NCBI GenBank assembly: GCA_934643865.1
Contig: CAKUCX010000047.1
Location: 1 to 25,935, forward strand
DNA from: an uncultured Kiritimatiellota bacterium
GTDB lineage: Bacteria > Verrucomicrobiota > Kiritimatiellia > RFP12 > UBA1067
Length of the DNA stretch: 25,935 nucleotides
Direction: 5' to 3'
In this document: positions 1-6,649 of the stretch, one piece after another
How the letters are laid out: every line of letters starts with the position of its first letter
Position numbering within the stretch: the stretch's first letter is position 1
The notes under the pieces: model-generated
The model's input: the letters and a program-made list of their open reading frames with translations, nothing else
What the model was told of the DNA's origin: nothing
Databases searched by the model: none
Position numbers and translations under genes: made by a program

Positions 1-803
1 GGCGCGCGCAGGCCGTCCGGCACGCCGCCGCCCGCCGACTCCAGCGAGATGCCCGCGCCGGAGAGGACGGCGGCGCCCTCGCGCAGGCGCGCCGCCGAGA
101 CGGCGCGGCCGAACGCCGCCGGTCCCAGCGCGACGCCAAGCTGCGCGAAGTAGGTGTTGGACGAATGGACGAGCGCCGAAGCGAGGCCCAGGCGTCCGAA
201 GCCCCTCCAGACCTTCCCCCTGCGGGCCATCTGACGCGCCTCCACGTCGCGGATCGCAGGCGTGCCGCGCGCGCTGCGATACCCTCCGGCCGGGCAGTCG
301 AAGAGGGGGTCGAGCCCCTGCGAGAGCGCCGCCGCCGCCATGAACACCTTGAACGTCGAGCCGGGCGGGTAGAGACCGTTGAGCGCCCGGTTCAGGTAGT
401 TCGCCCGGGGCGCCGAGACGAGCGCGCGCAGGCGGCCCGTCGCCGGGTCGAGCGCGACGAGCGCGCCGCGCCGCCCCGCGAAGAGCGCCTCGGCGCACGC
501 CTGGAGCCGCGCGTCGAGCGTGAGGACGACGGGCGCGCCCTTCGCCGCGAGCGCGCGGTCGTCGAGGACGGCCTGAAAAGCGGAGCCCGCCTCCGCGACG
601 TCGAGGCGCGCGCCCCGCGCGTCGACGGCGACGCCGTGCGGCGGCAGCGCCACCGCCACGTTCGCCCGCCGGCCGTGCCGCCGAAGAAAGCGCACGAAGC
701 GCGGGTCCCGGGACCCCGCCGCGAGCCACCGCGCGTGGACGGCGACGAGCGCGGCGAGCGCGCACAGCCCCAGCACACACAGAACGACGAGACGCGACCT
801 CAT
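1..803 (-). CDS. Penicillin-binding protein transpeptidase, 3' end outside window
   Basis: Partial gene running off the left edge. The first 267 codons are present. Residues about 5-22 form a hydrophobic membrane anchor. A short N-terminal region is followed by the transpeptidase domain, which starts near residue 91 (VVLTLDARLQ) and contains the DPATG strand typical of these enzymes. The catalytic SxxK motif is seen as YPPGSTFK (Ser149, Lys152) and the SxN motif as HSSNTYF (Ser214, Asn216). The KTG motif would lie beyond the edge. The family (class B PBP, PbpA/FtsI/MrdA type) cross-links peptidoglycan in the periplasm. The non-catalytic N-terminal part is only about 90 residues, shorter than in FtsI or PBP2, which is more like PbpA-type proteins. 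It follows the esterase gene by 22 bp and has only a weak ribosome binding site, so it is probably co-transcribed. The domain assignment is strong; the subgroup is inference. Confidence 0.85.
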   Translation of the reverse strand, partial: MRSRLVVLCVLGLCALAALVAVHARWLAAGSRDPRFVRFLRRHGRRANVAVALPPHGVAVDARGARLDVAEAGSAFQAVLDDRALAAKGAPVVLTLDARLQACAEALFAGRRGALVALDPATGRLRALVSAPRANYLNRALNGLYPPGSTFKVFMAAAALSQGLDPLFDCPAGGYRSARGTPAIRDVEARQMARRGKVWRGFGRLGLASALVHSSNTYFAQLGVALGPAAFGRAVSAARLREGAAVLSGAGISLESAGGGVPDGLRA

Positions 804-812
804 GCCCGATGC

Positions 813-827
813 AGGCGCCCGGCGCCT
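813..827. repeat. GC-rich perfect hairpin between esterase and PBP genes
   Basis: AGGCGCC-C-GGCGCCT is a perfect inverted repeat with 7-bp arms. It overlaps the stop codon of the esterase gene (826-828) and ends 10 bp before the PBP start codon. There is no T-tract, so it is not a classical terminator. It could lower expression of the PBP gene relative to the esterases or protect the upstream mRNA. Confidence 0.5.
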
Positions 828-1800
828 ACTTCTTCCGCGCCTGTGCCCGCACTGCGTCCATCGCCGCGCGCCGCATGAGGGCGGCGCGGTCTTCGGGCAG
901 GCCGGCGGGGCGGTAGGCGCAGGCCGTCACATCGACGCCGAAGAGCGCCGCCGTCCACACGCAGCCCTGCAGGTACTCGCCGGCGGGGTTGAGGTGGCAG
1001 CCGTCGACGCGCAGCTTCCGCTCGTTGGCGTCCTTCTGCCACGAAGAGCCCGTCCCCCAGTGCGCCTGACCGCAGACGTCGCCGTAGAAGTCGGGCAGCC
1101 GCGGCTCGGTGAACGCCGCAAGTTCCGCCTTCGTATAGACCTTCGCGTACCGGACGGGCAGGTCGCGGCGGTAGTTCTGCACCGCGACGGCGGTGGGGAT
1201 GACCGTGAGGCCGTGCTTCCGCGCGAGCGCGCCATAGGCCGCGTGCAGACGGACGAACATCTCGTCCGGCGTGAACTTCCACACGCCGAGCCGCCCGTCA
1301 TACGGCGAATAGCTCCAGGTCTCCTGGATGCGGATCTCCGCCCGGGGGGCAAGTTCGCGGATCTTGGCGATCAGGTTGTCCGCATAGGGCTGGTAGGTCT
1401 TCTCGAACGCGCTCTGCCCGCTCGCCTGCTGGATCGTCACGATGTCCCACGGCTCGGCGGCGAGCGCCTGGGGGATGTTCGCGCGGCCCTTCGGCGCCGC
1501 CCTGCGGAGGCCGGACGCCTTCGCGTCGCAGGAGGTCCAGCTCATCTGGACGGCATAGGGGCGGAAGTCGGGGTCGCCCGCCTTCTCGACGTTGGCCCAG
1601 TGCTTCGCGAGCGGGCACCCGCCGATGCAGAGGTTCGCGAGGTCCAGCGCGCAGCCCATCGCCTTCGCGACCGCCGGCGTCTCGCGCATCGCGCTCTCCG
1701 TGAACGAGTTGCCGATCATCAGCACCTTGAGGGCCTTCGCCTCCGCCGTCCACGCGCACGCGCAGACGAGCGCGCAGAGCGCCGCGCGCGTCTTCTTCAT
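826..1800 (-). CDS. Secreted SGNH-type hydrolase, DUF4886-like
   Basis: A 324-residue secreted hydrolase. Residues 1-21 form a signal peptide ending AWTAEA. The mature protein opens with KVLMIGNSFTE, the nucleophile block of DUF4886/SGNH enzymes (Ser32). A VTIQQAS strand and an IQETWSY segment follow, and the C-terminal DGCHLN block supplies Asp266 and His269 to complete the triad. DUF4886 proteins are thought to be esterases acting on acylated glycans; the substrate here is unknown. The ATG at 1800 is chosen because an AGGAGGGGG ribosome binding site lies 6 nt before it. A longer in-frame start at 1818 lacks such a site. The gene starts 14 bp after the stop of the upstream SGNH gene, so the two form an operon. 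Its signal-peptide region recurs, diverged, in the mosaic ORF at 6183-6548. Confidence 0.85.
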   Translation of the reverse strand: MKKTRAALCALVCACAWTAEAKALKVLMIGNSFTESAMRETPAVAKAMGCALDLANLCIGGCPLAKHWANVEKAGDPDFRPYAVQMSWTSCDAKASGLRRAAPKGRANIPQALAAEPWDIVTIQQASGQSAFEKTYQPYADNLIAKIRELAPRAEIRIQETWSYSPYDGRLGVWKFTPDEMFVRLHAAYGALARKHGLTVIPTAVAVQNYRRDLPVRYAKVYTKAELAAFTEPRLPDFYGDVCGQAHWGTGSSWQKDANERKLRVDGCHLNPAGEYLQGCVWTAALFGVDVTACAYRPAGLPEDRAALMRRAAMDAVRAQARKK

Positions 1801-1814
1801 CGCCGTCCCCCTCC

Positions 1815-3287
1815 TCATTTCCCCGCCCCTTCGCGCCCCGCCGGGCCTTCACCGACCAGGTCGCCGACGAGCATGATCCTGCCGACGATCCAGGACGTGC
1901 CGTTGTACTTGGGCGCGGCCAGCTCCTTCGCCGGGTCCTTCAGGCGGAAGGCGACCGGCTGGCGGGAAGGCTGCTGCGCGTCAAGCTCGATCTCGACGGC
2001 GTGGACCGCATCCGCGCCGCCGCCCACGGGGAGCGAGGCAAGGCGGTAGTAGGTGCAGTAGCCGTCGAAGCGCGCGACGGGGCGCTTCGCGCGCACGCCG
2101 TCGAAGGTGACCCAGACCTGGCCGCAGTCCGGCCCGAGCAGGTCGTAGATCTGGCAGGCCGTTCCCCTGAACGAGAACGACAGCTTCGCGCCCGGGCGGC
2201 GCGCCAGCAGGATGTTGTCGCCCAGGCAGCCGGAAAAGCGGCGCAGCCCGTCGTACTTCGCATCGCCGCAGGGGAGGCGCGCCCAGTCGCCCGACAGCAT
2301 CGCCGGCGTGATGTCCACGAGCTTCGCCCGCTCCATGTTGTCCGCCACGAACGACGTGGCGAGCTTCGGGCCGTGGTCGACGGCGGGAAGGTCCTGAAGC
2401 GCGGCGAAGCCGGCCTGGACCGAGGCGAGGTAGAAGCCGTGCCCGTCGTCGTTCGGATGCACGCCGTCGCGCGAAAAGAGGATGCGCGGATCCTTCGCGA
2501 GCCTCTCCTGCACCTTCCGTTCGCGGGCCGGGTCGTCCTTCGGCACGGCCGTCTCGATCTCGCCGGCGGTCATCATGAGGCGGTTCTCGGCCACGGCCTT
2601 CCAGACGCGGGGGCCGAAGTCGATGGACGGGATGCCGTAGTGGGCGGCGAGCATGTCGTCGGCGCCGGCCGCGCGCGGCCGCAGCCCCTTCGCGTAGGTG
2701 TTTGTCATCGACGTGGTGATCGTGTACGCGAAGACGATGTCCGTGCGCGGGTTCTTCCGCCACGTCTGGCGCACGATGCCCTCCATCGAACGCCAGATGC
2801 GCTGCGGATGGCCGCCGTCGCCGCCGTCGTTGCAGGCGAACTCCACGAACAGCAAGTCCGGGTCGTGGTCGAGGACGTCCTGCCCCACGCGGTAGACGCC
2901 GAGTTCGGACCCCGTGCCGCCGATGGCGGCGTTGACTTCGGCGATCTTCGCCTGCGGGTACGTCTCGCGCAGCCACTTCGTCGTCTTCACGCGCCAGCCG
3001 CCCTTCCCCGTGCGGTCGTCGCCCTGCTGCGTGATGGAGCCGCCCAGGTAGGCCACCGTCACGGGCTTCCCGGCCCGCACCTTCGCGAGGAAGTTGCCGA
3101 TGCCCTGGCGCGGGGAGACCTCCACGGCCGGCACCGGGGTCGTGTACACAGGCGCGGCGGCCAGAGGCGCAACCGCCGCGTCGATGGACGCCGCCGGATC
3201 GACGTCCTCCGCCAACAGCATACACGACAGCAGGGCCGCACACGCACAGCCCAGCATCGCCCGCATCCCGTTCCCCGTCATTGCCAT
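1815..3287 (-). CDS. Secreted SGNH/GDSL esterase with C-terminal accessory domain
   Basis: About 490 residues. A hydrophobic N-terminus (LGCACAALLSCMLLA) serves as signal peptide; LLSC could also be read as a weak lipobox. SGNH block I is AYLGGSIT (Ser84 counting from 3287), block II is the NAAIGGTGSELG region, block III is EFACND (Asn153), and block V is DGVHPND (Asp274, His277). The C-terminal 150 residues are beta-rich and resemble the second domain often found on GDSL-like acyl-esterases of gut Bacteroidetes and PVC bacteria. The likely role is removing acyl groups from polysaccharide outside the cytoplasm. ATG codons at 3287 and 3281 each have an AGGAG or GGAGG element at good distance, whereas the ATG at 3305 has none. 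It is the first gene of an operon with the DUF4886 hydrolase and the PBP, behind the promoter at 3348-3376. Confidence 0.85.
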   Translation of the reverse strand: MAMTGNGMRAMLGCACAALLSCMLLAEDVDPAASIDAAVAPLAAAPVYTTPVPAVEVSPRQGIGNFLAKVRAGKPVTVAYLGGSITQQGDDRTGKGGWRVKTTKWLRETYPQAKIAEVNAAIGGTGSELGVYRVGQDVLDHDPDLLFVEFACNDGGDGGHPQRIWRSMEGIVRQTWRKNPRTDIVFAYTITTSMTNTYAKGLRPRAAGADDMLAAHYGIPSIDFGPRVWKAVAENRLMMTAGEIETAVPKDDPARERKVQERLAKDPRILFSRDGVHPNDDGHGFYLASVQAGFAALQDLPAVDHGPKLATSFVADNMERAKLVDITPAMLSGDWARLPCGDAKYDGLRRFSGCLGDNILLARRPGAKLSFSFRGTACQIYDLLGPDCGQVWVTFDGVRAKRPVARFDGYCTYYRLASLPVGGGADAVHAVEIELDAQQPSRQPVAFRLKDPAKELAAPKYNGTSWIVGRIMLVGDLVGEGPAGREGAGK

Positions 3288-3297
3288 CCTCCATCTC

Positions 3298-3327
3298 CTG
3301 TTCATTGTTTACCTGTTCAATGTTTAC
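3298..3327. repeat. Tandem 15-bp direct repeat in esterase leader
   Basis: Two adjacent copies (CTGTTCATTGTTTAC and CTGTTCAATGTTTAC) differ at one base. They lie between the predicted transcription start (about 3341) and the preferred start codons (3287/3281) of the esterase gene, so they would be in the 5' leader. They could be a tandem operator, an mRNA element, or simple slippage duplication. The second copy reaches the first possible ATG (3303-3305), which argues further that this ATG is not the real start. Confidence 0.7.
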
Positions 3328-3347
3328 CGCACCACCAATGCGTTTGA

Positions 3348-3376
3348 GTTGTACCCTCTCCCAAGACGGTCGTCAA
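3348..3376 (-). promoter_or_regulatory. Sigma70-type promoter for the esterase/PBP operon
   Basis: Read on the minus strand: TTGACG (3371-3376), 17-bp spacer, TACAAC (3348-3353). The -35 box overlaps the stop codon of the upstream polyferredoxin gene, so the two operons are packed without a spacer. The predicted start of transcription is near 3341. Confidence 0.5.
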
Positions 3377-4803
3377 GGGATACCGCGCACCTTCAGGGCG
3401 TGGGCGGGACAGTAGTTCTCGCACGCGCCGCAGCCCGTGCAGGCCGCCGCCGAGACGACGGGGACGGAAATCGTCTTCGTCTTGCCGCCATCCGGGACGT
3501 CTTCGTCCTTCAGCGTGATCGCCTTCTGCGGACAGCGCCGGGCGCAGAGTCCGCACGGGATCTTCTCCGTACAGGCAAGGCACGCCGAACGGTCGAAGAC
3601 CGCGCGCCCGATCTTCACCGCCTTCTTCGCGGCGGCGTCCAGGCGCGGAATCGCCCCCGTCGGGCAGGCTTCGCCGCACGTCGTGCAGGACGGATCGCAG
3701 AAGCCGTGCGCAAAATCCATCTTCGGCAGCATGAACCCGAGCGGACCGTAGTCCGAGAATCCCGCCGGAACCAGGACCTTTCGCGGACACCGCGCCACGC
3801 AGAGCCCGCACGCCGTGCAGCGTGTGCGGAGGCGCCGCACGTCCGCCCCCGGCGGTGGCAGGACCTCGCCGGACACGGCGGGCAGCCCCATCCGCCGTCC
3901 GCACGCCGCCGCACCGATCAGGCCCGCGCCCGCCGTCGCGAGGAACGCGCGGCGCGCCCCCGCCGGCTCCGCCGTCTGCGCCGCCGAGGCACGCAGCGGA
4001 CGGAACGCCAGCGCGTCCTTCGGGCAGACCGCGAGGCAGTTGAAGCACCTGACGCAGCGCGCGTTGTCGACGACGCGCGCGCGCCCGTCGAGGCACTGCG
4101 CCTTGCAGACGCCCGTGCAGAGCCCGCAGCCCACGCACTTCGCCGGATCGAACGCAAGGCGGACGGCCGTCTTCCGCGCGGCCAGCGCGAGGAGCGCGCC
4201 CACGGGGCAGACCGTGTTGCAGAGGAGACGCCCCCTCCACGCAACGAGCAGGAAGAGGAGCGCGAGCGCGCTCGCCGCCACCGCAAGCCCCGTGAGGCCG
4301 CGCAGGACGATCTCGCGCCTGAAGAGGACGACCGGGCCATCCGTCCCGAGAAGATCCGCGAGCAGGTTGTTCGCCCCCTCGGCGACGGGCTGGAAGAGCG
4401 TGGAGGCGATGCGCCCGAAGACGCTGTAGGGATCGAGCAGCCCCGCGAGCGAGACGCCCCCCACCGCGACGAGCGCGGCGCAGACGAGGAGCGCGCCCGC
4501 CCGAATCCACGGGCGGTCGGGCCGGAACGCGAAACGCCGCCGCCCGCGCGGATGCGCGAGACGGCCGAGGACATCCTGCAAAATGCCAAGCGGACACGCC
4601 GCCGAGCAGTACACGCGCCCGAAGACGAGCGTGACGACGAGCCAGACCGCGAGCGGCACGCCCGCGCACCCCAGGAGGGCGGGGCCGAGCTGGATTCTTT
4701 CAAGGAGGCCGAAGCCTCCGCCGAGGCCGAGGAAGAAGAGCGTGACGAGCGCGAAGACGACCGCCGCCACGCCGACGCGCACCCATTTGAGAGACCGCTT
4801 CAT
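3373..4803 (-). CDS. Membrane polyferredoxin, NapH/NapG-like fusion (4Fe-4S binding protein)
   Basis: A 476-residue protein. The N-terminal half has about four membrane helices. NapH/YccM-type CxxxCP motifs (YCSAACP and LCNTVCP) follow helices, then two classical ferredoxin motifs (CVGCGLCTGVCK and CVRCFNCLAVCP). In the middle lies RRAFLATAGAGLIGAAACG, a Tat-like or anchor segment. The C-terminal half resembles NapG, with four further Cys clusters (CTACGLCVARCP, CTTCGEACP, CLACTEKIPCGLCARRCP, CTGCGACENYCP). Such fusions occur in Bacteroidales and relatives, where they are annotated only as 4Fe-4S binding proteins. By analogy with NapGH it should pass electrons from quinol across the membrane to a periplasmic acceptor. 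Its start overlaps the aldo/keto reductase stop as ATGA, indicating translational coupling, so the reductase is the obvious electron partner. The direction of electron flow is inference. Confidence 0.85.
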   Translation of the reverse strand: MKRSLKWVRVGVAAVVFALVTLFFLGLGGGFGLLERIQLGPALLGCAGVPLAVWLVVTLVFGRVYCSAACPLGILQDVLGRLAHPRGRRRFAFRPDRPWIRAGALLVCAALVAVGGVSLAGLLDPYSVFGRIASTLFQPVAEGANNLLADLLGTDGPVVLFRREIVLRGLTGLAVAASALALLFLLVAWRGRLLCNTVCPVGALLALAARKTAVRLAFDPAKCVGCGLCTGVCKAQCLDGRARVVDNARCVRCFNCLAVCPKDALAFRPLRASAAQTAEPAGARRAFLATAGAGLIGAAACGRRMGLPAVSGEVLPPPGADVRRLRTRCTACGLCVARCPRKVLVPAGFSDYGPLGFMLPKMDFAHGFCDPSCTTCGEACPTGAIPRLDAAAKKAVKIGRAVFDRSACLACTEKIPCGLCARRCPQKAITLKDEDVPDGGKTKTISVPVVSAAACTGCGACENYCPAHALKVRGIP

Positions 4804-6155
4804 CGCACCACCCCGCCCTTCTGCACGTAGACCTCCTCCACGTGCGCGACAAGCGCGGCGACCTTCTCCATTTCCGTGGGGATGCGGAAGGTCCACTGGG
4901 GACACGGCACGAGGCACTTCCGGCAGGCGAGGCAGCGGTCCGCCCGTTCGCGCGCGCGGAAGGTGTTGTAGTAGGAGGCGAGGAAGCGGCGGCGAAGGTC
5001 CTGCGTGGCGTTCGCGCCCTCGTCCGCCGGGAGGCGTCCGTTCTGCGCCCAGTCGTTGTACCAGGCGAAGATCTCGGGGATGCGCACGCCGTAGGGGCAG
5101 GGCACGCAGTAGCTGCAGCCCGTGCAGGGGATCGACTTGTGCTTCATGTACGCGGCGATGGCGGAGGCGTAGGCCGCGCGCTCCGCCTCGGAGAGCGGCG
5201 TGAAGCCCTCGGAGAGCGTCGCGGCGTTCTCGCGTAGGTACTCGATCTTCCCCATGCCGCTGAAGACGCACACGACGCCGGGCAGCGAGGCGGCGAAGCG
5301 GAGGCCCCACCGCGCGGGCGAGTCGTCGGGGCGGACCGCGCGCAGGATCTCGCGCGCCTCGCCCCGCAGGCCGGCGGCGCGGCCGCCCGCCAACGGCTCC
5401 ATCACAAGCACCGCGACGCCGCGCTGCGCCGCCGTCCCGGCGAGCTTCGCCGCGTCGGGGTTCCACGTGAACTCCATCGCGTTGAGCATCAGCATGCAGA
5501 CCTCGAACATGCCGGGGTAGGCGTCGAGCAGTTCGCCGAGGTAGTCTGACTTGCCGTGGTAGGACAGGCCGAGGTGGCGGATGCGCCCGCGCCGCTTCTG
5601 CTCCAGCAGGTGGTCGAGGACGCCGAGCTTCACGTAGACGCGCTCGAACTCCGACTTCTTGCTGATGGAGTGGAGGAGGTAGAAGTCGAAGTGATCGACC
5701 TGGCAGCGCCGCAGCTGCTCCTCGAAGATCCGCTTCGCGTCGTCCGCCGTCTTGATGAGCCAGGTCGGCATCTTCGTCGAGAGGAGGAAGGCGTCGCGCG
5801 GGTACTTCTTGAGGACGCGGCCGAGGAACGGCTCGCTCATGCCCTTGTGGTAGATGTAGCCCGTGTCGATCCAGTTGACGCCGCGCGCAAGAGCCTCGTC
5901 GACCATCCGCTCGGCGTAGGCGAGGTCCGCCGCGCCCTCCCCCGCCCGCGTCTTGAGGGGAAAGCGCTCGGCGCTGCCGAGCCCCAGGAGCGGGATCGGC
6001 GTCTTCCCGTCGCTCGGCAGGGGGCGCACGCGGGGGCGCGCCGCCGTCGTCCCGCCCGTCGCCGCCGCCGCGCGCAGCCCCCCGGCGCCGAGGCACGCCC
6101 CCGCCGCCGCCCCCACGAACGCGCGCCGCGTCATACCGCTCGTCATGCCGTTCAT
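4800..6155 (-). CDS. Tat-exported aldo/keto reductase with C-terminal dicluster ferredoxin
   Basis: A 451-residue protein. The N-terminus carries a twin-arginine signal (TRRAFVGAAAGACLG), implying export in folded, cofactor-loaded form. The AKR barrel follows, with the catalytic tetrad visible: Asp97 and Tyr102 in DTGYIYHKG, Lys128 in LSTKMP, His162 in LLHSIS. The last 110 residues add two 4Fe-4S motifs (CTGCSYCVPCP and CLACRKCLVPCP). AKRs normally use cytoplasmic NADPH. An exported AKR with its own Fe-S wire, coupled by ATGA overlap to a membrane polyferredoxin, suggests a different electron supply or a sugar or carbonyl oxidoreductase facing the periplasm. The ATG at 6155 is preferred because GGGAGG lies 7 nt upstream; the GTG at 6161 sits on that site. 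The substrate is unknown. Confidence 0.85.
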   Translation of the reverse strand: MNGMTSGMTRRAFVGAAAGACLGAGGLRAAAATGGTTAARPRVRPLPSDGKTPIPLLGLGSAERFPLKTRAGEGAADLAYAERMVDEALARGVNWIDTGYIYHKGMSEPFLGRVLKKYPRDAFLLSTKMPTWLIKTADDAKRIFEEQLRRCQVDHFDFYLLHSISKKSEFERVYVKLGVLDHLLEQKRRGRIRHLGLSYHGKSDYLGELLDAYPGMFEVCMLMLNAMEFTWNPDAAKLAGTAAQRGVAVLVMEPLAGGRAAGLRGEAREILRAVRPDDSPARWGLRFAASLPGVVCVFSGMGKIEYLRENAATLSEGFTPLSEAERAAYASAIAAYMKHKSIPCTGCSYCVPCPYGVRIPEIFAWYNDWAQNGRLPADEGANATQDLRRRFLASYYNTFRARERADRCLACRKCLVPCPQWTFRIPTEMEKVAALVAHVEEVYVQKGGVVR

Positions 6156-6176
6156 GTTCACACCTCCCTCGTCCGT

Positions 6177-6428
6177 CGCCGCCTACGCCACGACGGGGAT
6201 CTGGGCGGCCGCGACGGACTGGCCGAGGCGGCGCGTCTTCTCGTCCGGCATGAAGATGTCGATCTGCTCGGCGAGGTACGGATCCACCGCCTCCAGACCC
6301 ATCTTCGCCGTGTTGAGGATGACTTCGCCGCCGAAGCCGCTTGTCACGCGCCCGAGGACCATCAGGTTCGAGTCGTCGTAGAACCCGCGATACCACGCGG
6401 CCGCATTCGCGAGGTCGCGGTCGATCAT
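6177..6428. repeat. 252-bp duplicated segment, copy A (partner at 10028-10279)
   Basis: Aligned without gaps to 10028-10279, I count 6 mismatches in 252 positions. It contains the last 80 or so codons and the stop codon of the ROK-like kinase gene. The right boundary coincides with the jump to esterase-leader sequence inside the mosaic ORF. The left boundary is just beyond the stop codon. Confidence 0.9.
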
Positions 6429-6548
6429 CAGCACCTTGAGGGCCTTCGCCTCTACCGTCCACGCGCATGCGCAGACGAGCGAGACGAGCGCAGCGGCCAG
6501 AGGCGCAACCGCCGCAACCGCGCACGCAAACAGGACGATTCCGCTCAT
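6183..6548 (-). pseudogene. Mosaic ORF: esterase signal-peptide region fused to ROK-kinase C-terminus
   Basis: A 121-codon open frame made of parts of other genes. Residues 1-21 are hydrophobic and share a 23-bp exact DNA match (6493-6515) with the SGNH gene at 3157-3179. Residues about 23-42 (LVCACAWTVEAKALKVLMI) match the signal peptide of the DUF4886 gene: 6422-6480 against 1713-1771, 3 mismatches. From residue 42 on it is the C-terminal tail of the ROK-like kinase (copy A of the 252-bp repeat). The joint lies at a microhomology, CGATCAT followed by C or G and AG, present in both parents. No catalytic part of any parent survives, so an enzymatic function is not expected, yet it has a strong promoter (6593-6621), an AAGGA site and an intact frame. 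It precedes the aldo/keto reductase by 27 bp. It is either a relic that donated its promoter to the operon or a short exported peptide. Confidence 0.75.
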
Positions 6549-6592
6549 TTTAGAAAAATCCTTTTTGTTTTGCCAAAAGAGGCATGGCGTGG

Positions 6593-6621
6593 ATTATACC
6601 CGTTCCCCTCGCCGCCGTCAA
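6593..6621 (-). promoter_or_regulatory. Strong sigma70-type promoter for the mosaic ORF/AKR/polyferredoxin operon
   Basis: Minus strand: TTGACG (6616-6621), 17-bp spacer, perfect TATAAT (6593-6598). The start of transcription should be near 6586, giving a leader of about 38 nt with AAGGA before the ATG at 6548. It lies 28 bp downstream of the GH13 stop codon. Confidence 0.75.
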
Positions 6622-6649
6622 TGTCAATGGAGAAGCGCCGCCGTCCGCG

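Noticed and set aside
3373..6525. Single 1050-codon minus-strand frame apparently fusing the polyferredoxin to upstream sequence
   Set aside because: Only the part from the ATG at 4803 has recognisable domains. Upstream of it the frame is an Arg-rich shadow of the aldo/keto reductase, whose own frame has clear motifs.
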